Assembly (NCBI GenBank): GCA_036567205.1
Contig: DATCVA010000251.1
Coordinates: 1-6,615, forward strand
DNA: 6,615 nt
From: DATCVA01 sp036567205
Lineage (GTDB): Bacteria; Pseudomonadota; Gammaproteobacteria; Burkholderiales; Burkholderiaceae_B
Direction of reading: 5' to 3'
The notes beneath the pieces were generated by a model that was not told the origin of the DNA, did not search any database, and saw nothing but the letters and a program-made list of their open reading frames with translations. The translations under genes and the position numbers were made by a program. Of this stretch, positions 1 to 4,916 are shown in pieces. The stretch's first letter is position 1, and every line of letters begins with the position of its first letter.

Positions 1-1
1 C

Positions 2-145
2 CTGGACATGCCGGTAGCAGCGATAAGCGTCGCCGCTATTGTCGAGCGGATGTCCGAAAGCCGCGCTGCCTCGCTTGCCCGAATGCTTCAAATGAAGGCC
101 AGAGCCATCAAACAAGCACTCATGACGCAAGCCGTCATCGATTAA
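2..145 (+). CDS. 3' end of an unrecognised protein (partial)
   Basis: An open frame enters from the left edge and ends at TAA 143-145, giving 47 residues that start LDMPVAAISVAAIVERMSES and end QAVID. Codon third positions are rich in G and C, and the product is a plausible amphipathic Ala/Met/Arg helix, both consistent with a real coding tail. The PVAAIS...ERMSES stretch faintly recalls a segment of 6-phosphogluconate dehydrogenases. In that family the segment is not followed so soon by the C-terminus, so I do not assign it. The same frame stays open for 56 more codons after the stop, with no start codon before ATG 233 (see findings). Confidence 0.55.
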   Translation: MDMPVAAISVAAIVERMSESRAASLARMLQMKARAIKQALMTQAVID

Positions 146-235
146 TTCCACTCCCAAATTAACCCTGAACTATGTCGGCGCAGCAGCCGTATCAATGCAG
201 TTCTGTCACAAGACCTCAAACGGCTACGCCCCATG

Positions 236-253
236 ATGCCAATGCCAATGCCA
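236..253 (+). repeat. Hexanucleotide tandem repeat (ATGCCA)x3
   Basis: Three perfect head-to-tail copies of ATGCCA lie in the 207-base spacer between the partial first gene and the 90-aa gene. With only three units it may be chance. I see no promoter, terminator or RNA gene in the rest of 146-352 that I can support. Confidence 0.6.
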
Positions 254-352
254 AAGACCAAAGCACCCCGTCAGTTTCCGCGCTATAGCCGGCGGCGGCA
301 GAAGCCCGTAGAATAAGTTTTTGATCTAAGAACACCAGCATCAAGGAAAATC

Positions 353-625
353 ATGAACGACAAGCAACTACCCCCACAAGGCGCAGTGCCCCGAAGCGTA
401 ACAAGCCGCGAGTTTCTGCAAAAGGCGATCGCTGAGGAAGTGCTTGAGCATGCAGAATGTGCCGGCGTTCAGTTTGGCGGCATTTATTGGCACGAAGTCG
501 ATGAGACCGGCTGCAACTGGAGCGTATCGATCATTAGCGGGCCTGAATGGACCGACTGTTTTATTGCCATGGAGAAATTTATTTTTACCCTTCGGGCCCA
601 ATACAATATTCCCCAAGCTGAATAA
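353..625 (+). CDS. Small conserved-looking hypothetical protein, 90 aa
   Basis: This 90-residue soluble protein has no signal peptide or membrane segment and I do not recognise its family. The start is supported by AAGGA at 343-347, five bases before ATG 353. By eye the pattern is a helix (about residues 18-36), two strands (37-49 with GGIYWHEVD, and 54-62 with NWSVSII), then a helix (about 68-84), a compact alpha-beta-beta-alpha layout. Aromatic residues (Trp46, Trp56, Trp66) and three cysteines (36, 54, 69) stand out, but they form no metal-binding pattern I know. The first 17 residues are Pro/Gln-rich and probably disordered. It is monocistronic by position, 127 bases before the I78 lipoprotein gene. 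Antisense frames across it lack a ribosome binding site and are shadows. Confidence 0.75.
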   Translation: MNDKQLPPQGAVPRSVTSREFLQKAIAEEVLEHAECAGVQFGGIYWHEVDETGCNWSVSIISGPEWTDCFIAMEKFIFTLRAQYNIPQAE

Positions 626-705
626 CTGGCCCCATCAAGCCCACGGAACCTCGTCAAGGCGCGCTTGTTAGCTAAGGAACGAATGCCCCACGCTTTTCCC
701 CAGGG

Positions 706-728
706 TTATACACAGAATATGTGGATAA
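706..728. promoter_or_regulatory. Inverted pair of DnaA-box sequences
   Basis: TTATACACA (706-714) fits the relaxed DnaA box TTWTNCACA. TGTGGATAA (720-728) is the exact reverse complement of the strong box TTATCCACA. They face each other across five bases (GAATA), and the flanking G705/C729 extends the inverted repeat to 10 bp with one mismatch. The pair lies 24 bases upstream of the I78 lipoprotein start, where a promoter or leader would be expected. No replication gene (dnaA, dnaN, rpmH, repA) is in view, so an origin role is not indicated here. A DnaA-responsive control site or a titration site is possible. Confidence 0.6.
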
Positions 729-752
729 CTGCATCGACATAAAGGACATCTG

Positions 753-1088
753 ATGAACGGAAAGACGCTCCCTGCACTTTTGGTTTTACTTATGACGCTC
801 GTCGGCTGCGCCACAACCGGCACGCCCGCCCGGAACACAGAAGCAAACCAATCAACACATGTGTCAGAAGAAATGGATGGTGAAGGTATTTGCAACGCCG
901 AACGTGCCCAAGCGGTTATCGGGCGGCTTATAAGCAGCGAAGTGCTGCAACAAGCCAGCCAATTGTCCGGCGCCAAAATCGTCAGGGCATTACGGCCCGA
1001 CCAGGCCGTGACTAAAGAATATGACTCGCAGCGATTAAATTTGCGCGTCGATGCCAAAAATATTGTGACCACCGTTTATTGCGGCTAA
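753..1088 (+). CDS. Lipoprotein with peptidase inhibitor I78 domain
   Basis: This 111-residue protein is predicted to be an envelope-anchored serine protease inhibitor. Residues 1-19 form a lipoprotein signal: Lys4, hydrophobic LPALLVLLMTL, then lipobox LVGC with the acylated Cys at 19. Residue +2 is Ala, not Asp, which in the E. coli Lol rule favours the outer membrane. A flexible polar linker spans about 20-45. Residues 47-111 match the I78 family: Cys47-N-A-E, the VIGR motif, KIVRALRPDQAVTKEYDSQRLNLRVD (reactive-loop side), then VYCG with Cys110 near the end. Cys47 and Cys110 probably form a disulfide. AAAGGA at 741-746 sits six bases before ATG 753 and fixes the start. The function is by family; the target protease cannot be told from the sequence. 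Confidence 0.85.
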   Translation: MNGKTLPALLVLLMTLVGCATTGTPARNTEANQSTHVSEEMDGEGICNAERAQAVIGRLISSEVLQQASQLSGAKIVRALRPDQAVTKEYDSQRLNLRVDAKNIVTTVYCG

Positions 1089-1101
1089 AACGGTGCTTCA
1101 A

Positions 1102-1129
1102 ATCGCCGCAAGCCCCAGGCCGCGGCGAT
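1102..1129. terminator. Candidate bidirectional terminator hairpin
   Basis: A perfect 8-bp stem, ATCGCCGC (1102-1109) with GCGGCGAT (1122-1129), encloses 12 bases in which GCC/GGC (1112-1114, 1118-1120) can pair further. It lies between the convergent 3' ends of the I78 gene and azurin, where a shared terminator is expected. No good T-tract follows on either strand (only TTTGAA on the minus strand), so intrinsic termination is uncertain. Confidence 0.4.
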
Positions 1130-1141
1130 AAAAGCTCAAAC

Positions 1142-1591
1142 CTAACTGCTAAGCTTCAGCGCACCCTTCATAATGGCAGAATGCCCGGGGAACGAGCAGA
1201 AGAACGTATAGTTTTCACCTGCAGCCAATTTTGACACATCAAAAGTAACCGATGTGGATTCACCGCCGCCGATGACTTTCGTATGGGCAATAACGCGTGC
1301 ATCGTCTGGTTTTACGTAATCATTAGGTAATCCGGCGCCCATACCGTCGGTTGCAGCGCCCTGCATATCGCTTTCTTTAGTCAATACCCAGTTATGGCCC
1401 ATCGCGGCCTTGGGCAACTTACCGACATGCTTCAAGTTCACTGTAAACTGCGGACACGTTTTATCGACAGTCATTTCTTTCATATTGAACTGCATGGCGT
1501 CGTTGCTTTCGATAGTAATGTCACATTGGGCTGCCATCGCAGGTAAGGACATAACTGACAACAATGCTGTAACAGCGAATTTGCCGATCAT
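1142..1591 (-). CDS. azu: Azurin precursor (type I blue copper protein)
   Basis: Azurin is a periplasmic cupredoxin that carries single electrons between cytochromes and redox enzymes such as nitrite reductase, aromatic amine dehydrogenases or peroxidase. The precursor has 149 residues. Residues 1-20 are a Sec signal (MIGKFAVTALLSVMSLPAMA) cut before AQCDI, leaving a 129-residue mature protein, the usual length. The copper ligands are all present: His66 in GHNWVL, Cys132 and His137 in FCSFPGH, and Met141, which are mature His46, Cys112, His117 and Met121. Gly65 supplies the axial carbonyl. Cys23 and Cys46 form the conserved disulfide. GGAGAG at 1601-1596 precedes the start by four bases. The gene has its own promoter with an FNR-type box in the upstream gap, so it is probably transcribed separately from the hydrolase gene. 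Its closest resemblance is to Bordetella/Alcaligenes azurins. Confidence 0.97.
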   Translation of the reverse strand: MIGKFAVTALLSVMSLPAMAAQCDITIESNDAMQFNMKEMTVDKTCPQFTVNLKHVGKLPKAAMGHNWVLTKESDMQGAATDGMGAGLPNDYVKPDDARVIAHTKVIGGGESTSVTFDVSKLAAGENYTFFCSFPGHSAIMKGALKLSS

Positions 1592-1668
1592 AGTGCTCTC
1601 CGTGGTAAAAAACTAAAATTGCGAAAATACCGGATAAAACCTTAAGGCCCCCGGCTCTTCCTGACAAC

Positions 1669-1674
1669 ATTAAA
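1669..1674 (-). promoter_or_regulatory. Predicted -10 element of the azurin promoter
   Basis: Read on the minus strand, the hexamer is TTTAAT (5 of 6 to TATAAT). It predicts a transcription start near 1662 and a leader of about 70 bases before azurin. There is no convincing -35, as expected for a promoter that depends on an activator at -41.5. Confidence 0.5.
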
Positions 1675-1696
1675 CCATGCGTAAATAACGAGTGCC

Positions 1697-1710
1697 TTGA
1701 TAAGCGTCAA
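1697..1710. promoter_or_regulatory. FNR/ANR-type binding site upstream of azurin
   Basis: TTGATAAGCGTCAA matches the FNR/ANR consensus TTGAT-N4-ATCAA at nine of ten fixed positions. Outer bases CC (1695-1696) and GG (1711-1712) make perfect 6-bp arms CCTTGA/TCAAGG. The centre (1703.5) is 41.5 bases from the start predicted by the -10 at 1674-1669, exactly class II FNR spacing. Activation of azurin by ANR is known in Pseudomonas aeruginosa. The same palindrome follows the hydrolase stop on the minus strand and could fold as a weak hairpin, but no T-tract follows. Confidence 0.65.
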
Positions 1711-1730
1711 GGAATGCTTCTCAACACAGG

Positions 1731-2498
1731 TTATTTTGCAAGGATGCGCGGCACAAGTCCCCCCACCCGTGCACCAATAACCATTTCCGTTATCCAGTTG
1801 ATCAGAATTGACGTATAAGCCAGTTGGCAGGCCTCGTCACTAAGAGCATGGTCTGCGCCGTCCACAATGCGATGAGTCAACGAGTGTGAATTCCGGAATG
1901 CCGCGCGGTAACTCATGATGGTGGCATGCGGCACAAGGTGATCGTGCTCGGACTCAACAAGCAGCACATCACCCTGGAATGTAGCGCAGGCCGCCAACGC
2001 GCGATTTTCCTCGGGCGTTACAGGGGACCCGCGGTATACAGCCAGATCTTCGCGATTTAACTGTCGCTTAGGCAGTGTCCACTCTGCGTCCCGATACAAA
2101 GACGGAACCCGAAGCGATAACCACTTGACCGGGCGAAAAGTCGTGAGTATGGACGATAAATAGGCGCCGTAGCTTGTTCCTACCACGGCTATGGCCGAGG
2201 TGTCGATTGCCGGGTGCTTTACCAGCATATCGTATGCCGCAACAATGTCGTGCAGGTTATCCCTGCGGGTGACCTTGGCCTGGCGCTCACGTTCTTCTTC
2301 GTGGCCTCGAAGATCAATAGTCAGGCATATACATCCCAGGCCGGCAATGCCTTTTGCCCTTTCCAGATCCCGCTTTTGACTGCCGCCCCAGCCATGCACA
2401 AACAGCACCCCGGGGACCTTGGACTCCGGGGTGAGGAACGTGCCCGAAATTTGCTCATTATCAACAAGGATGTCGACAGTTTCACTGTGCGTCGCCAT
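1731..2498 (-). CDS. Alpha/beta hydrolase (dienelactone hydrolase/prolyl oligopeptidase-like)
   Basis: This 255-residue cytoplasmic serine hydrolase belongs to the alpha/beta fold. The oxyanion-hole motif HGWGGS is at 35-40. The IDLRGH strand end is at 61-66. The nucleophile elbow GTSYGA (107-112) places Ser109 as catalytic. Asp186 in VESEHDHLVP and His217 in GADHAL complete the triad at the usual positions. The region between the nucleophile and the acid (about 130-165, rich in Arg and Glu) would form the lid or cap that sets substrate choice. There is no signal peptide. The start overlaps the end of the upstream DUF3182 gene by 17 bases, and GGTGGAG lies five bases before the ATG, so the two are almost certainly translated from one mRNA. 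The substrate is unknown; esterase, thioesterase or peptidase activity is possible. Confidence 0.88.
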   Translation of the reverse strand: MATHSETVDILVDNEQISGTFLTPESKVPGVLFVHGWGGSQKRDLERAKGIAGLGCICLTIDLRGHEEERERQAKVTRRDNLHDIVAAYDMLVKHPAIDTSAIAVVGTSYGAYLSSILTTFRPVKWLSLRVPSLYRDAEWTLPKRQLNREDLAVYRGSPVTPEENRALAACATFQGDVLLVESEHDHLVPHATIMSYRAAFRNSHSLTHRIVDGADHALSDEACQLAYTSILINWITEMVIGARVGGLVPRILAK

Positions 2499-3615
2499 AA
2501 GACTCCACCCTTACATATTTACTTATATGCCCGACTACATCATCCTCTCCGCTAAACAGAAGCAATGCGTTTGCCGGCGGCTTGGCCGCCTTGCCAAATA
2601 ACTCGAACGTAGATGTCCTTATTGCGCTTAACGACTTCGATGCCTGCAAGGCCTCTATAGCAATCACCTCTGCGCCACTAGCGCCGCCGGCACGCCACGA
2701 TTGCTCCAGCACTCCGGAGCGCTGGCGACGCCGGGCATCCAGGCCACATGCAACATCGTAATTACGCCGCGATGCAAAAAACCCCCGAAAACACCGGGAT
2801 GCAGCGTTGTCGTAGACTTGAGCCTGCGCTATTGAACGGCGCCCTTCTTCAGGCAAATTCAATGCCAACAAGGCCTCAAAGCCCCCCCGTGCAACGATCA
2901 GGTCCGATCCGCCGTAAACCATTTCACCCCTGTTATCGGGGGTAAGCCGCTGGACGCCGAAATAAGTAATGGTCATATCGGCGACGCGCACTTTACCCAC
3001 GCTGTACGTTGCCACTTCCTCAAGGTGCTCTTCCAGCACCAACCCATAGCGCTGAAGGTCGGCGGTATCGAACGCAGCTAATGCGCGATCCAGTTCCAGG
3101 CCGCTTGATATCAACACCTGTCCGCGCCCTCCCGTCCCCCGCACCGGCTTGATCCTTAATAGACCCAGCCGGAGCAAACGCTCTCCCGCCACTTTCGCGT
3201 CTTTAAGGGTGAAAACAGTAAAACCGCACAAAACCGAATCGTGTACCCTTTGCGTAAAATCAGTCGACCATCCCTGCGGAGCATACGCACCCGGGCCGAC
3301 TAAGGAATGGGTAATAGCCTTCGTAGCTATAAACGGATGCGGCGCCACACCGCCAAATAAATCCAGCTCGTTGTTAATTCCCAGTAAACGGGCGTACTCG
3401 GTGCCAATCAGCGTGTCTGTCGGGAAAAAATAAACGCGTCCCTCATAGCGCTGCCCCGGGTCGTATATCCCTGCAAAATCAAGTCCCTGCAATACACCCA
3501 ACCGTTTTCCCAACTCCACATGAACGGCATGCTCATGCTCAGGCTCCCGGTCACGCATAGCATGCACCACTACTACGCCAGTGGATTTTCGATCTATTCG
3601 GGGGTTAGTCGTCAT
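2482..3615 (-). CDS. DUF3182 family protein, ATP-grasp-like
   Basis: This 377-residue soluble protein matches the uncharacterised DUF3182 family over its whole length, as I recall that family. Visible features resemble an ATP-grasp enzyme. IKPVRGTGGRGQ (155-166) looks like the nucleotide-binding Lys plus Gly-rich loop. LVLEEHL (192-198) resembles the adenine-contacting hinge. RRNYDV (283-288) and EQSWRAGG (304-311) resemble the metal-binding end, where known enzymes have ExN and R-x-GG; here Ser306 stands where Asn is usual. The N-terminal part (about 1-110, with FPTDTLIG and DLFGGVAPHPFIATKAITH) would be the pre-ATP-grasp domain. GGAGGAG (3628-3622) is six bases before ATG 3615. It is the first gene of an overlapping pair with the alpha/beta hydrolase. 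Family membership is fairly sure. A ligase role is inference. Confidence 0.85.
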   Translation of the reverse strand: MTTNPRIDRKSTGVVVVHAMRDREPEHEHAVHVELGKRLGVLQGLDFAGIYDPGQRYEGRVYFFPTDTLIGTEYARLLGINNELDLFGGVAPHPFIATKAITHSLVGPGAYAPQGWSTDFTQRVHDSVLCGFTVFTLKDAKVAGERLLRLGLLRIKPVRGTGGRGQVLISSGLELDRALAAFDTADLQRYGLVLEEHLEEVATYSVGKVRVADMTITYFGVQRLTPDNRGEMVYGGSDLIVARGGFEALLALNLPEEGRRSIAQAQVYDNAASRCFRGFFASRRNYDVACGLDARRRQRSGVLEQSWRAGGASGAEVIAIEALQASKSLSAIRTSTFELFGKAAKPPANALLLFSGEDDVVGHISKYVRVESYGDAQ

Positions 3616-3909
3616 GCATGGCTCCTCCGCTAAAGATTCTTGTGCCGCGCAAGCCCCATTCCCGAAGAGCTACCGCTAAATACTGTAGTGCACTGGCAAC
3701 AGGTACGCTACTTGCCCGAAGCTATTCGACTTACATCGGTTTCCCCACACACTCCGGATAGAAAAAATAGCTCTGGCCACAGCGGAAATCGAGTGCACAT
3801 AAAAACAGGCCAGAGAAGTGCAACCATTCGGTAAAAATTACATTCAGCAGAAGAACTTACTTGAATGCCATCGTGGGGCCTAAACGCAGTATCACAGGAG
3901 AGACACATC
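3616..3909. other. Divergent intergenic region
   Basis: These 294 bases lie between the minus-strand DUF3182 start and the plus-strand small ORF, and should carry both promoters. I see no sigma-70 pair good enough to place. It contains an 8-bp inverted repeat (3771-3815) and three copies of AGTGCA (3687, 3792, 3817). An open frame at 3640-3834 has no ribosome binding site and does not look coding. Confidence 0.5.
3771..3815. repeat. 8-bp inverted repeat in divergent promoter region
   Basis: CTCTGGCC (3771-3778) and GGCCAGAG (3808-3815) are perfect inverted copies separated by 29 bases. The palindrome GTGCAC (3793-3798) lies between them. No T-tract follows either side, so it is more likely an operator or leader stem than a terminator. 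It may also be chance. Confidence 0.45.
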
Positions 3910-4092
3910 ATGGCTAAAGTACCGCCCAAAGCCCAGGAGCATAAACAGGAAGACGACCGGCAGCGTGAAGACCAAAGAAGTCATGGCGACCAGCAAAATC
4001 GCACGAAAAAAGATGGGCACACCAGTCAAATTGGAACCGGTCACGATCAGATCAGCCAGCACCAGCGCGGAGAAATTCGACGCCCGGGATAA
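3910..4092 (+). CDS. Possible small hydrophilic protein, 60 aa
   Basis: AGGAG at 3896-3900 lies nine bases before ATG 3910, a good ribosome binding site. The product is extremely polar and low in complexity, rich in Gln, Asp, Glu, Lys, Arg and His (for example QEHKQEDDRQREDQR), and is probably disordered. I do not recognise a family. The opposite strand has an open frame in the same codon register (4149-3892) that reads as a hydrophobic, membrane-like 85-mer, but it would start at TTG with no ribosome binding site. The hydrophobic reading is expected as the mirror of polar codons, so the plus strand is favoured. It is 81 bases upstream of osmC. It could be a stress-linked small protein, a degraded gene or non-coding. 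Confidence 0.5.
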   Translation: MAKVPPKAQEHKQEDDRQREDQRSHGDQQNRTKKDGHTSQIGTGHDQISQHQRGEIRRPG

Positions 4093-4129
4093 CGGCGTAT
4101 GGTGGTAGCGTGCAATATACGTTACCGTT

Positions 4130-4135
4130 TTTAAT
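4130..4135 (+). promoter_or_regulatory. Possible -10 hexamer upstream of osmC
   Basis: TTTAAT matches TATAAT at five of six positions and would start transcription at about 4142, at the left end of the AAATC repeats. No acceptable -35 is seen at 16-18 bases, so it would need an activator or another sigma factor. Confidence 0.25.
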
Positions 4136-4142
4136 CGGACTG

Positions 4143-4162
4143 AAATCAAATCAAATCAAATC
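4143..4162 (+). repeat. Pentanucleotide tandem repeat (AAATC)x4
   Basis: Four perfect AAATC units end directly at the Shine-Dalgarno AAGGA (4163-4167) of the OsmC gene. Changes in copy number would alter the leader upstream of the ribosome binding site but not the distance from that site to the start codon. Confidence 0.85.
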
Positions 4163-4173
4163 AAGGAAATGAC

Positions 4174-4599
4174 ATGATCAAAAAAGCCTCAGTAGTTTGG
4201 AAAGGCAGCTTAAAAGACGGAGAAGGCACGATTTCCACAGAAACCGGAGTTCTCAAGGACGCCCCTTACGGATTCAAAGCACGCTTTGAGGATGGCAAGG
4301 GCACCAACCCAGAAGAGCTTATTGCTGCGGCTCATGCCGGATGCTTTTCAATGGCCCTGTCATTAATGCTCGGCGAAGCCGGCCTGACTGCCGAAAAAAT
4401 CGAGACACACGCCGCCATTACCCTGGATAAGGTCGGCGACGGGTTCGAAATTACGTCCAGCCACCTTACCGTCGTAGCTAAAATCCCAGGAGCCGATAAA
4501 GCTAAATTCGACGAAATCGCTGGCAAGGCTAAAGCGGGATGTCCTGTATCCAAGGTGCTCAAGGCCAACATTACTATGGACGCTACGTTACAATCCTGA
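4174..4599 (+). CDS. osmC: OsmC-type peroxiredoxin
   Basis: OsmC is a cytoplasmic thiol peroxidase that reduces organic hydroperoxides and is linked to osmotic and oxidative stress. The 141-residue protein aligns closely, end to end, with E. coli OsmC as I recall it. GTISTETGVLKDAPYGF (18-34) and GTNPEELIAAAHAGCFSMALSLMLGEAG (43-70) are family hallmarks. Cys57 is the peroxidatic cysteine and Cys123, in KAGCPVSKVLKA, is the resolving one; Arg37 and Glu47 are the catalytic partners. The substrate is by family, with the protein reduced by a dihydrolipoyl or other thiol system. AAGGA (4163-4167) lies six bases before ATG 4174. It probably forms an operon with the DUF3820 gene two bases downstream. 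It belongs to the true OsmC subfamily rather than Ohr. Confidence 0.95.
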   Translation: MIKKASVVWKGSLKDGEGTISTETGVLKDAPYGFKARFEDGKGTNPEELIAAAHAGCFSMALSLMLGEAGLTAEKIETHAAITLDKVGDGFEITSSHLTVVAKIPGADKAKFDEIAGKAKAGCPVSKVLKANITMDATLQS

Positions 4600-4601
4600 G
4601 C

Positions 4602-4814
4602 ATGGAAGCAGAAGACTTACAGTTATTGGTGACCCGCGTCATGCCTTATGGCAAATACAAGGGTCGCCTAATCGCCGACTTGCCAGGACACTACCTTAAC
4701 TGGTTTGCACGTGAGGGATTTCCTGGCGGTGAAATCGGCCGTCTTTTGGCTCTTATGCAAGAAATAGATCACAACGGGCTGTCGGGCTTGCTTGGTCCGC
4801 TACGCAAAGGCTAG
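4602..4814 (+). CDS. DUF3820 family protein, 70 aa
   Basis: This small cytoplasmic protein carries the compact DUF3820 domain. The key pattern is MPYGKYKGRLIADLPGHYLNWF (14-35), then AREGFPGGEIGRLLALMQEIDHNGL (36-60). The family is described as putative quorum-sensing-regulated virulence factors, but its molecular role is unknown; the GKYKG and YLNWF motifs suggest a nucleic-acid-associated fold, which is inference. I start it at ATG 4602, two bases after the osmC stop, because the domain begins soon after it. The longer frame from 4539 lies inside osmC and adds residues unlike the family. No clear Shine-Dalgarno is present, so translation is probably coupled to osmC. Confidence 0.85.
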   Translation: MEAEDLQLLVTRVMPYGKYKGRLIADLPGHYLNWFAREGFPGGEIGRLLALMQEIDHNGLSGLLGPLRKG

Positions 4815-4832
4815 ATCCCGAAATCGTTTTAT

Positions 4833-4879
4833 AGAAGCCACTACCCAAAAGAATTAAAAACGCTATCATTTTGGCTTCT
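4833..4879. repeat. 8-bp inverted repeat upstream of the MFS gene
   Basis: AGAAGCCA (4833-4840) and TGGCTTCT (4872-4879) are perfect inverted copies separated by 31 bases. An alternative stem, CCAAAA (4845-4850) with TTTTGG (4869-4874), shares bases with the right arm, so the two cannot form together. It could terminate the osmC operon or form a leader structure of the exporter gene. There is no downstream T-tract. Confidence 0.4.
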
Positions 4880-4916
4880 CGCGTAATTACACGCCTTCCA
4901 GGAAAGCCAGGCCTCT

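Noticed and set aside
668..1072. 134-aa open frame on the minus strand over the I78 lipoprotein gene
   Set aside because: It is antisense to a gene with a lipobox, a family match and a ribosome binding site, and its own product resembles nothing known.
2214..2555. 113-aa plus-strand frame across the hydrolase/DUF3182 junction
   Set aside because: It is antisense to two well-supported genes and has no ribosome binding site or family signal.
3605..3619. Four-codon mini-ORF (ATG at 3619, minus strand) overlapping the DUF3182 start
   Set aside because: Its ATG lies only two bases from the Shine-Dalgarno, too close for good initiation, so it is probably a chance ATGCATG.
3640..3834. 64-aa plus-strand frame in the divergent intergenic region
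   Set aside because: No ribosome binding site, no recognisable composition or domain, and it spans the inverted repeat.
3892..4149. 85-aa hydrophobic minus-strand frame as a membrane protein gene
   Set aside because: It starts at TTG inside the AAATC repeat with no ribosome binding site, and its hydrophobicity is what the antisense of polar codons in the same register would give. Kept only as an open question in findings.
4539..4601. Longer start for the DUF3820 gene inside osmC
   Set aside because: The extra 21 residues are out-of-frame osmC sequence and do not resemble the DUF3820 N-terminus; ATG 4602 fits the family.
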